64,000 nucleotides of DNA from Phytophthora colocasiae (Eukaryota; Oomycota; Peronosporomycetes; Peronosporales; Peronosporaceae): the NCBI GenBank assembly GCA_018806915.1, contig JAGKQI010000091.1:496001-560000 (forward strand). Reading direction: 5' to 3'. This document shows positions 1-8,842 of the stretch, one piece after another (position 1 is the stretch's first letter; every line of letters starts with the position of its first letter). Under the pieces are notes generated by a model. It was not told where the DNA came from. It worked only from the letters and a program-made list of their open reading frames with translations, and made no database searches. The position numbers were made by a program, and so were the translations under genes.

Positions 1-2
1 GT

Positions 3-2726
3 CGCGCTTTCCTTGCTAACGGAGAGCAAAACCCAGTACTTGGTGGCCTCCCTGCACGTTGGGCTGATCGCTTGCTGGAGCGGCTGGAACGGTCAGAGCA
101 ACATTTCGTCCTTCGTCGTAGCTCAGGCTTTGCTTTCAGCTTCGTAGCGATTCTTCGTGCTGAGCCTCGCAATTCTGCTGCTGTTATTCTGCCGAAGGTG
201 ATGTCGACATTGCTGCGTCTTGCTGGTGAAGACACAGATGCTGCAGAGAAGCGGGATACGCATGAGGAGCACCATTCACTGTGGCGTGCCCGTGTACATG
301 CACTAAACATCCTGAAACTCATTTGTCAGGATGGTGTGCTGGCAGAGGATGTAGCCTGTTACGTCGTGGATATGTTCGAGTTGGCTGTGCGCGGCTTTGA
401 TTGTGGGTCGTGGGCCGTTCGCAATTCGTCTATGATGCTTTTTGCAGCAGCGACTCAGCGTGCAATTGGAGACAAGCGCATTGCTGATGGAGGAACGCAC
501 CAACAAGTGACTAGTGACGACGTTTTCTCACGCTTCCAGCAGCTTCGCGGCTTCCTTGCCCGTGAGTTCACAAGGTTGTTGGCAACTGACAAATCTAGCA
601 GTGCCCTTGGTGGTGCAGCTCCGCCTGGACTGTACCCTTTGCTCCTGTTCTTGAGTCGTCTACGTCCTGGGGACGAGGATGACCAGCGTGTAGCAGATGC
701 GCCTTCTTTCCCGTGCGACGGAAGTGGACTTGCAAGTTTCATTCCGCTAGTGATGAAATGCGCATCCCAACCGACAATGGCCATACGATACATGGCTGCG
801 AAAGTTGTGGCAGCTATCGTGAGCGATGCGGACGCTGCGCCTGTCTTGTCGATGCTTTGTGCAAACCTGCCCCATGGTGTTCGCAATGACCAGCCCGCCG
901 CAAAGGGAATGTCTCACAACTACGTTCACGGAGTCCTCACTCAAATTCGTCAGCTTACGGCTAAATACTTGTCTGTTGGAGATGACAAGAAGAAGATGGT
1001 GACCATCTCGAAGGACGCCCAAGCTGAGTTCTTCGAGATCGTTGCATCGAAGCTGCTTCCTTCGACGATGTGGCTGTGGACAGGAAAAGATGCTGGACGA
1101 GTTAACCCCGCCATCCGCGCAGAGTTGGTAGCGACTATTGACGTGGTTATGCAGTTCTACAACCGGGACGTTTTTGGTGCACTGTCCATGTTGAAGTCTG
1201 GCGTAGCTAAGGACAAGTTTACTCAATTGGCCGAAATCATCCAAGCTGAAGTTGGGCGGCAGCTACTAACCCGATGCAATTCAGATCGACCAGCTGCCGT
1301 GCTGCTGTCTACTCGACCTGGTATGTATGTCCTGGATCGATCTTTGGTGTCGATTTGGTTCAGTCTGTGGACCATTCCAGCCAGTGGTCAGCAGCTACAC
1401 GAGCTCGTGCAGAAGATGCTAGTGTCCAACGTGCTCCAAATACGCAAGAAGGCTGTCAAACAGTTTGCGAACAAGTTAAACGTCGCAGACTTGAAGCCCG
1501 ATTCGGTTGCTGGGCTGCAGAGCATGTTAATCGGCCAGTTCTTGAAGGAAACGCACCCGAAAGTGCGGGCCCGACAACTGCAGCTCCTTGTGCGTTGTCA
1601 GATTCACCAAGAGATTGCTGCCACGGAAACGAGGCTATCGCAAGTGCAGACTCGGCTGATATCCACTCTCACCACCTCGGCCGATACTCAGGTTCTAGCA
1701 CCGGCACTGGAGTTGCTTGCCCTCATGGCGTACCATGGACAGGGCGAGAACATCACCAACACAGCGTTGTATCAAACCCTGTGCCACGAAATCGGTTTGC
1801 GGTCCGATGAAAACCAGCCGCTGATTCTTCGACGTGCTGCTGCCTCTGCTCTCCACCACAGCAGCCTGCTTCTTCTTCATATCAAGCAGGACTCAAGTGC
1901 TGAAGTAGCTCTGGCAGGCTGGATGAGCGCACTGCGGCTTCTTCAAGATGACAATGTGCGTGTACGATCGGTCGCGCGATACGCCGTGCAGGAGGCACTT
2001 GCTAAGGCACCGGACAGCTCTGTCACTGGCATCATTTCGTTGTCGGATGCAGCAGTGCTGCCTCTTGCGATAGATTATGTTACTTCTTCATTCGCTCGCA
2101 CGGACCAAGGCGCCGACTCTGTGTCTAAGACGTTGTTCAAGCTCATCGATGCTCCCAGTGTCCTCACAGCGTATTCTGGCTCTGCGGGTGCCAAGGCTCA
2201 AGACTGGGACGACTTGTACCGTCGCATCTTCGAATCGGAAAGCAGCAATTACTTCGCTGAACGTGATGTGCTCGCCCAGAATATCGTGCACTCACTGTTG
2301 GCTCGCACCGTAGAAGATGGAGAAGCGATGCGTCTCCTGCGCAAGCGAGTCCTGAATGCTGCGGTGAGTTCTCTCACGACGCTGAACCAGGAGGCTCAAC
2401 GCTCGGACAAGGAAGGCAGCCAGTGGTTGGGAGGCATCACCTACTACTCGGATGTGTTTGCTCCTCTGTTTGGCCTCCTTGCAGCTACTGTAGCTGTCAC
2501 AACCTTGTCGAATCCACTTCCCACCGAGCTTCAGTCTACAGCTTCTCAGGTTCGTGTTCTCGCCCAAGAAGCCTGTGAACTTCACAGAAACGACGGTGCC
2601 ACCCATCCACTTCTCTTCCGAGCTCTTGAGCTACTCGGCAATACGAGCCATGACACGAACAGCGCAGACACAAAGGCTGTGTGCGAGCTGCTCTACCTCA
2701 CTCCATACTGGACGGAGTTAGCCTAG
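3..2726 (+). CDS. THADA: THADA/Trm732-like HEAT-repeat protein, 5' end outside window
   Basis: The frame is open from the window edge to the stop, giving about 907 codons of the C-terminal part, with no intron needed. The start of the visible part reads WADRLLERLERSEQ followed by RRSSGFAFSFVAILRAEP and later HALNILKLICQD and WAVRNSSMMLFAA. These are signature stretches of the DUF2428 region of THADA and yeast Trm732. The rest is helical, leucine-rich and HEAT/ARM-like. In yeast, Trm732 partners the methyltransferase Trm7 in 2'-O-methylation of tRNA position 32, and that role is inferred here from family membership only. The gene is free of breaks and is probably the only conserved housekeeping gene in the window. 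Minus-strand and other-frame open frames inside it are shadows. Confidence 0.88.
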   Translation, partial: RAFLANGEQNPVLGGLPARWADRLLERLERSEQHFVLRRSSGFAFSFVAILRAEPRNSAAVILPKVMSTLLRLAGEDTDAAEKRDTHEEHHSLWRARVHALNILKLICQDGVLAEDVACYVVDMFELAVRGFDCGSWAVRNSSMMLFAAATQRAIGDKRIADGGTHQQVTSDDVFSRFQQLRGFLAREFTRLLATDKSSSALGGAAPPGLYPLLLFLSRLRPGDEDDQRVADAPSFPCDGSGLASFIPLVMKCASQPTMAIRYMAAKVVAAIVSDADAAPVLSMLCANLPHGVRNDQPAAKGMSHNYVHGVLTQIRQLTAKYLSVGDDKKKMVTISKDAQAEFFEIVASKLLPSTMWLWTGKDAGRVNPAIRAELVATIDVVMQFYNRDVFGALSMLKSGVAKDKFTQLAEIIQAEVGRQLLTRCNSDRPAAVLLSTRPGMYVLDRSLVSIWFSLWTIPASGQQLHELVQKMLVSNVLQIRKKAVKQFANKLNVADLKPDSVAGLQSMLIGQFLKETHPKVRARQLQLLVRCQIHQEIAATETRLSQVQTRLISTLTTSADTQVLAPALELLALMAYHGQGENITNTALYQTLCHEIGLRSDENQPLILRRAAASALHHSSLLLLHIKQDSSAEVALAGWMSALRLLQDDNVRVRSVARYAVQEALAKAPDSSVTGIISLSDAAVLPLAIDYVTSSFARTDQGADSVSKTLFKLIDAPSVLTAYSGSAGAKAQDWDDLYRRIFESESSNYFAERDVLAQNIVHSLLARTVEDGEAMRLLRKRVLNAAVSSLTTLNQEAQRSDKEGSQWLGGITYYSDVFAPLFGLLAATVAVTTLSNPLPTELQSTASQVRVLAQEACELHRNDGATHPLLFRALELLGNTSHDTNSADTKAVCELLYLTPYWTELA

Positions 2727-2732
2727 ATAAAC

Positions 2733-2809
2733 GCGTTAGATGCGGCACCATAATCACGATGATTGGTCTGTGGTTGGATTATGGTCTACTTTTGATTACC
2801 ATGGTGCCC
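2733..2809. repeat. Short repeat with internal inverted repeat, left copy
   Basis: Starts GCGTTAGATGCGGCACCATA and ends in ATGGTGCCC. Its ends are partly self-complementary (GGCACCATAATC against GATTA..TGGTGCC). A second copy lies at 5838-5927, so the two bracket LRR-like copy A in direct orientation. It may be a tiny foldback element or a duplication boundary. Confidence 0.6.
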
Positions 2810-2971
2810 ACCTGGTGGACTGGATCAGCTCCTGTCCTTCAGAACGTTTGTTACCTTCCCATCAAAAGGATCCTAGTACTTCTTTCAAATAGGACAGAAC
2901 GGATTGGGATTCTCGGAGTCATTTTCAAATATGGTATTCAAATCCAAACGACCCCGGTCACGGAACTACTA

Positions 2972-5765
2972 ATGGCCGAGAACAACCACGTGCTGAGTGT
3001 GTTGAGGCCAGCGCTACATGGACTGTTGGACCTCATGCCCGGGAGAGCTGATGAAACCAGCCTACTGCGTCACCCGGCGCGTGCTGCACCGGCGCTTGTG
3101 CTGCATCTTTCAGACTTAAAGCCAATGAACTACAGCAAACGCGCAGAGGCCCTGAGTGCGTTCTCAGTGCTGATCGAGCACTCGCGTCGTCTGAGCAACT
3201 ATTCAGAGGCCAAACACGCGTTCTGGCTTGACGTCCTGCAGTCGCGTATGACGCGGGTGGTCACGCGCAATGTACCCGATGCCTCACTGCGGGAACCAAC
3301 GTTCCCGACCTTCGTCGTGAGTTTCAACGATGGACAATATTGCTCATACAACGGATATAAAGGATCGCTGCCGTCTCCTTTCGTAGTACCCGAAGACGCG
3401 ATCGTTGCGTTCTTCTCGACGCCGCCCATCATGCCGACACCGACGCAGATGCAGTTTCAGCCGCGCCCAGATGTGAACGGGCCGGATGCAATCGCGATTG
3501 AATTGAGCTTTACGGAGTGCAGACTCACCTCAATCGACACTATCGAAGCCGTTGAGCGAGTACTTGACCACGTGTTTGCACACCCGACACGTCAGTTCGC
3601 GGTGTCAGCGCTGGATATGAGTGGCAACAGCATGGGACCCTCAGAGCTTGCGGTAGTCGCACGGATCGTATGCAAGTGCCGCCACGAGTACCAAGTGTCG
3701 AAGCTCCGTTTGGACGGGATACTGTCCGGGATCAGAAGGACACCAAGGGAGATTCTCGACATCGTGCGAGCAGCATATGGCATTGGACGATCACTATTGC
3801 CTTCTGCAAGTACGGAAAGCAATACGGACATCGTGCAGGATGTATCAATTCGCGCTTCAAGGCTGCACAGCGTTTCAACGAGCTGTAATGGCCTCTGCCC
3901 AGCGTACTTTGCGACGCTCTTTTCAGCGCTTCGCTACGGAAATCCTGTCCACGAAAGCTTTTCTGAATATTATGATAATAACGCCCTGTGCGGGAGCTGG
4001 CTCACGTTTGGACTCTTCTACCCGCGACCGAAGCGCTTCAGGAAGCTGTTAGGCCTGCGTAACATCGGCGACGTAAATTGCACGAGAGATTTTGTCGAAA
4101 CACTTACGAAAGCACTGTATAACCCGGCGACGGTACTGGCGTATGGTAGTGCACATCATACGGAGACAGGCACCGCCGCCACCGAGCTCCTGGTGTGTAC
4201 TGTGAAGAAAGGAGCAAGCGTCGAGCTCATCAGACTCGAAGATCCCAAGCCTATCATCTCCGGTCTCCACTCCTTCAGAAATGTAATCTATGAACCTATC
4301 CAGCCGGATACCCACGAAGTTGAAGCAAAATGTGAGCTTGAAGGCCTATGTATTCGCGATTCGGATGATGCAGTGTGCGTCGTCATCCCTGGTGTCGGTC
4401 TTGGGTGGGTAAAACGCGAGGATATCGAGTGTATTGAGCGAGAATCTCTGGAGGACGCATGGAATAGCAAGACGGGCAATATGAGATGCTGCTCACGTAC
4501 AATGAACCGGCAAACAACAGTGCATTGACGACGGCAATGTTGGCGCTGGTTGGACGCCAAATCTACTCGCTCGGCTTTGACGTGTATAACATCAACACCG
4601 AATTCAGCATGCCACAGATTATAGAGCACTGTCCGAACCTCGTGAACCTTAATCTACGGGGTGTGACCGCTACGGAAAGTGAAAAGGAGGATCTACTGGA
4701 TGCTCTACGAACGGGTCCACTGCGTACGCGTCTGCTGACACTGAACCTGAACAGCAGCAACTTCTTTGATGAAAATTTTTTGCAGCAACTTGTAACAATA
4801 ATTGGGGAGGAAAGTACCAGCAACAACACAAGCGAAGATCAGTTAGCGCTTCAGGAACTGCATCTGCATGGCATTGCGCTCTCCCTGGAAATTACTACGC
4901 TACTTACCGAAGCACTTCTGACAAACCGCAACCTCCAGTTGATCCAGTTAACTAGAGCTGACAGATATCGGAACACCAGCGTATATGCAAAGCAGGGATA
5001 GGAAAAATACAATATCATACGGATTGGAGGCCTTCATCCAAGCCAATAAATAATTGAGTTATTGCCACATTTTTCGACAATATCAACCAAGTCAGTAGGT
5101 CACATGAATATGTGACACTATGTCGTCTTTTCTCATGAGTTTTTGAACGAGTTGGTTGCTGTCGATGCGCCTGGATTCGGGAGGGGGTTACCTCGAGAAC
5201 CCTCCCACCGCGTCCAACCTCTCCAACCAACACACACAAGTCATAGTCCGAATTCCTCGACATCATACATACAACACACAAATCAACTGATATATTATAA
5301 TTCAGTTAGGAAATGACAAGCAACTGTAATAACCCGTGTGCCCTGTGTGCAAACGTGGCCACGCAACCGGTTTGGCGATAGTTCTCGCTACCATCCATTG
5401 CCAAAACAACCACACATGTCAACGACATTTGGCTATAGCCAAGATTGACCTATATAAAAAATTGCATGTTATTGGGGTTGAGGAGCAATAAATTATTGCA
5501 ATATGACATTGCCAATATCGGCAATAGTTACGGAAAATTACCAAACCCTGATGCAAAGCAAAACGAACTGAGGGAAGTGCATGATGGACAACTTCTACGA
5601 CGGACGCTACCAGCGGAGGCTAAGCTGGCGTTCTTGAGCGTTGTAAACTTGGAGTCATCCACAGAACTGGACACAAACCTGGTGACGCATATCTTTCACT
5701 TTGCAAATAGTCGCGACGTCTACCGTGTTATCGCGCTCACTGCTGATATCGCCTGCGGCAGATAA
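2972..5765 (+). pseudogene. LRR-like family copy A, broken by frameshift and MITE
   Basis: This is a paralogue of the intact 750-residue proteins at 13270-15522 and 44814-47066. The start is placed at 2972 because the paralogues also begin a few residues before the shared ENxxVLxVLxPAL motif. The frame runs to the region near 4470, where one extra or missing base in the AAGACGGGC stretch moves the reading to the frame that continues 4486-5001. It then stops one codon into a 558-bp insertion (4993-5550). The last part, 5559-5765, continues the C-terminal sequence (EVHDGQLLRRTLPAEAKL and so on) in frame. Inside are LRR-like stretches such as LRTGPLRTRLLTLNLN. Function is unknown. It is probably dead, although the two lesions are recent-looking. 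Confidence 0.85.
4993..5550. mobile_element. hAT-type MITE, 558 bp, in LRR-like copy A
   Basis: The 8-bp sequence ATGCAAAG is present at both 4985-4992 and 5551-5558. The element begins CAGGGATAGGAAAA and its reverse complement begins CAGGGTTTGGTAAT, so it has imperfect terminal inverted repeats with the CAGGG start seen in hAT elements. An 8-bp target duplication is the hAT hallmark. No coding sequence was found inside, so it is non-autonomous. Confidence 0.9.
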
Positions 5766-5837
5766 TCTGGCGGTGAACTTTGAGCTGCGAAAGCATATAA
5801 AACTACATGTACTAGGTGCAGATACTGAGTCTGTGCA

Positions 5838-5927
5838 GCGTTAGATGTGGCACCATAATCACGAAGATTGGTCTTGTCTGTTTATGGTGCCTCTTTGATG
5901 ATGGTCTACTTTTGATGATGGTGCCCC
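5838..5927. repeat. Short repeat with internal inverted repeat, right copy
   Basis: Second copy of the sequence at 2733-2809, sharing GCGTTAGATG, GGCACCATAATCACGA, GATTGGTCT, ATGGTCTACTTTTGAT and ATGGTGCCC. It lies just upstream of the SDR gene. Confidence 0.6.
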
Positions 5928-6659
5928 TTTACTGAGAGTGGAGTTCAAGTCCATTTCTGATCTTGCCTTGCCATCTCAAGTTCCTCTCTACTTTTTTCTT
6001 CACTATAATGTCGCTCACGGGTAAAATCGCTGTCATCACTGGCGCATCGATGGGCATCGGTGCTGCAACCGCTCGCCGATTCGCCCAGGAAGGAGCGAGT
6101 ATGGCATTGCTTGCTCGCTCCACGGATAAATTGAGCAAGCTGGCGGAAGAGCTACAAGGTGTTCCTGGATGCGGTCGCGTGGTGTTCTTCCCGGTGGATA
6201 TCGGGGACAGTAAGGCGTTGGCGGAAGCTATGGTGGACACCGTCAAGCAACTCGGTGGGCCGGTGGATGTGCTCGTCAACAACGCTGGCCTTGCACTTGG
6301 AGCTCCAGCGTGCTTCCATGACCAGTCAATCGCTGACATCTCAATGATGGTACAGACGAATATCAGCGGGTTGCTGTTTACCACTCACGCAGCGCTGAAC
6401 CAGGGAGGAATGGCGGCACGGAAGCGGGGTGTGGTCGTGAACGTGACGTCTGTGACGGGCTTGGAGGCCCCTCCTTTCCCTGGAGAAGCTGTTTATCACA
6501 TGGCGAAGGCAGCACAAGAGGGATTCTCGAACTCGCTCCGCAACGAGTTGTGTGGGACAAATATCAAGGTGGTCGTGGTGCGTCCGGGTGTGGTAGCGAC
6601 GAACTTCCACGAACAGCGCGTCGGTTTCGACAAGCAGATGTACTTGCAGTTCATGGAGG

Positions 6660-7670
6660 TGTAGCGTAGCCTGTTATCTCGCCCGGCTAGTTGGGCGTGT
6701 CGTATAGCCCGCTGTTGTCCTAGGGCGACGAACAGGCGTTCACTTGCTCTTCAACTCGTCCACTGGCCAACAGCACCCACTTGGTACTGCGCCGGATCTC
6801 CCGTAAAACGGTACGGTCGATCCTATTTATTAACTTCTCAATACACGTCTACCTCAACTGCTGAGTCCTCTACGGTTCCTCCGACAGATCGTCCACCAGG
6901 TTCCAGCCCGCCAACAACGTCCAGCGCCACTTCCACCGGTAATTGTCCGCCAGTTCCTCGCTTCCACTCCGTCGTCAGAAAGCGCCCTTCCTCTTGAAGT
7001 CGCTGAAGACTCACAGCCCCACGTCCACGTCTCTCTCAACTACAATGTCTCCTACGGTTCGTCCAGCAGGTCGTTCACCAGGTTCCAGCCCGCCAACGAC
7101 GCCCGACGCCACTCCAGCCCGGTCGTCGTCCGCCGGTTCCTCGTTCTCGCACCGCCGTCCGAAAGCGCCCTTCCTCTTGAAGTCGCTGAAGACTTGCAGC
7201 CCACGTCCACGTCTCAACACTACGCCCTCAGTGGCGAATTCTTAACAACTGCGCCCTCTGTGGCGTATCTCAAACTGTGCCCTTCGTGGCAAATTATCCA
7301 CCGTCCTTTGCCCGACGTGGCAAATTCCGAACTCTGCGCCCTCGGTGGCGAATTTCCAACTGAAGCTCCGGCCTCGCCGTCGCTCACAACGCTCCTCATC
7401 ATCAAGACCGCTCCCATCGTACCACTCCCGTTGATCAGCCTCCGTCGAACACATCTCCTCGTAGGTTCCCACGTCCAATCACTAACTCGGCAGCGCGCTG
7501 CGCTCGCCGCTCATTCGCCGTTTCTGGCCACACTGGACCTCCACGTTCGTGCTGTGCTGGTGCCGTCCTTCAACCACGCGCTCCACGGCCGACATGTTCC
7601 TCTCACCGTCCTTAGGTTCGCTGTCCTTAGGTTCGCCGTTCACCGCCGTCTCCAGATCCAACCCGCTACA
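6660..7670. mobile_element. Solo LTR, 1011 bp, inside the SDR gene
   Basis: Starts TGTAGCG and ends CGCTACA (TG...CA with a 7-bp inverted repeat), flanked by the 4-bp duplication GAGG at 6656-6659 and 7671-7674. Its first part resembles the LTR of the gypsy element at 15971 (TGTAGCGT, TCGCCCGG against TTGCCCGG, GCGCCGG, CCTATTTATT), so it belongs to a related Ty3/gypsy family. No internal gene region remains, consistent with LTR-LTR recombination. Confidence 0.9.
7221..7365. repeat. Degenerate tandem repeat of about 29 bp in the solo LTR
   Basis: Five copies of a motif like CGCCCTCNGTGGCRAATTNNNAACT start near 7222, 7251, 7277, 7308 and 7337. A further single copy (GCGCCCTTGGTGGCAAATTG) occurs near 53287 in the chromovirus end region. 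Confidence 0.7.
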
Positions 7671-7929
7671 GAGGGATACGAGCCGTTGCTGTCTGAAGAT
7701 ATCGCGGATGCTATCTCCTGGGTGGTGGAGAAGCCCGAACATGTGACGGTTAAGGCTGTGGACGTTGTCCCTACCGCGCAGCGTAGCCTTAGTGTGTTTG
7801 ACCGCGAATGGAACACTCGCAACGTCAAGTAAAACATCGGTACAGCTTTGAGCTTGAGTTTGGTGTAGCTTCGGATAGTCCTAAGTTTTGATTAAATGCA
7901 CCGATTTTAACGAGTGCTATCGCAGTTCC

Positions 7930-8842
7930 CTCGACGCCAAGCTACTGGCAATCGAGAGCGACCGCGTACTAAGTGTATTAGACTCGGCATTACATCGACT
8001 GCTGGTAAAAGTTGGTTCACTGGTGAGTCACCAGTGAATCAACTTTCCGGACGTAATCAGCCTCTCGCTCTGCCCCCGTGCTCACACGGCGGCTATTCCA
8101 AGCTTTGACTTGGACGCCACAGGCCCTTCGAGCACTACCCTGATCTCAAGCGCAAGTTTCGAAGACCCGCCGGTTTCGATCCAGATGTCCACGAGATTGA
8201 AGCGCAATGCGAGCTTGAAGGTTTGTGCGAGCGTGAGGAGGATAGCGCTGGTTATCCCTGGTGTCGGTCATGGGTGGATTCAACATGACAGTGTCAAGTC
8301 TATTGAACGAGAGCCTCTGGAGGGCACAAGACGGGAGATACACGATACCACTCAAGTGCGCGTTGCCGAAGGCGATTTTAGAGCTGATTGGATACTCACT
8401 CGTCTTCGAAGGAACGCTATTGACTTCCAATTCAGCGTAGTGCCTCAGAATTGTCCAAATCTGCAGCACCTGAGACTACAGGGGATGAAAGTGACGTGGA
8501 GGCTCTGCTGCGTAATCGGCTACTGAATTTGAATTTGAACGGAACCAACATATTGCGTGGCAGCTTTATGCAAGATCTCGCGACGACGTTAGGAGCGGGG
8601 AGGAGTAGCAGAAGCGAAGACCCATTGGCACTTCGGGAGCTGCGGTTACACGGAAGGAAGCTCACCTAGAAAACTACGATGATTCTCAACGACACGCTTC
8701 TCGCAAACCACCACCTTCAATTGCTACAGTTGACTAGAGGTCCCAGCTATCTCAACTATAACTTGCTTAAGATTCAAGACCGACTGAAGAGGGTGCATGA
8801 CGAACAACTATTGCAGCACGCTCTGCCGACGAAGGATTTTAG
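7930..8842 (+). pseudogene. LRR-like family copy B, 5' part, decayed
   Basis: Recognisable fragments in family order are LLAIESDRVLSVLDSALHRLL near 7935-8005, then a large deletion. HEIEAQCELEGLCEREED follows near 8190, then LLNLNLNGTNILRGSFMQDLATTLGA near 8520-8600, and LLANHHLQLLQLTRG and VHDEQLLQHALPTK near 8695-8835. Frames shift repeatedly and stops occur. It is cut at 8842 by the piggyBac element, and the end of the gene continues at 13079. It follows the SDR stop by about 100 bp, as copy D follows the SDR relic at 27790. Confidence 0.8.
8008..8046. repeat. 39-bp near-perfect palindrome in LRR-like copy B
   Basis: AAAGTTGGTTCACTGGTGA is followed after one base by its reverse complement with a single mismatch. 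It interrupts the family sequence exactly where homology is lost, so it marks a deletion or insertion scar. Confidence 0.7.

Larger units (their letters stand above)
6008..7832 (+). pseudogene. Short-chain dehydrogenase/reductase split by a solo LTR
   Basis: Classical SDR. The cofactor motif TGASMGIG is at residues 10-17, followed by VLVNNAG, then VTS and the YHMAK catalytic Tyr/Lys stretch, then PGVVATNF. The start at 6008 (MSLTGKIAVITG) is preferred over an upstream non-ATG extension, because SDRs begin a few residues before the cofactor motif. The frame is interrupted at 6660 by an LTR-like insertion and resumes at 7675 with the usual SDR C-terminal helix region (LSEDIADAISWVVEKPEHV). The two parts sum to 810 nt, exactly 269 codons plus stop, when the insertion and one GAGG duplication are discounted. 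Substrate is unknown. A decayed paralogue lies at 27790-28081. Confidence 0.9.

Noticed and set aside
1274..1810. 178-codon plus-strand frame inside THADA
   Set aside because: Shadow of the THADA coding frame, with no homology visible.
2681..2971. Upstream extension of LRR-like copy A overlapping the THADA stop
   Set aside because: The paralogues start at the shared ENxxVLxVL region. The extension covers the short repeat and is not conserved.
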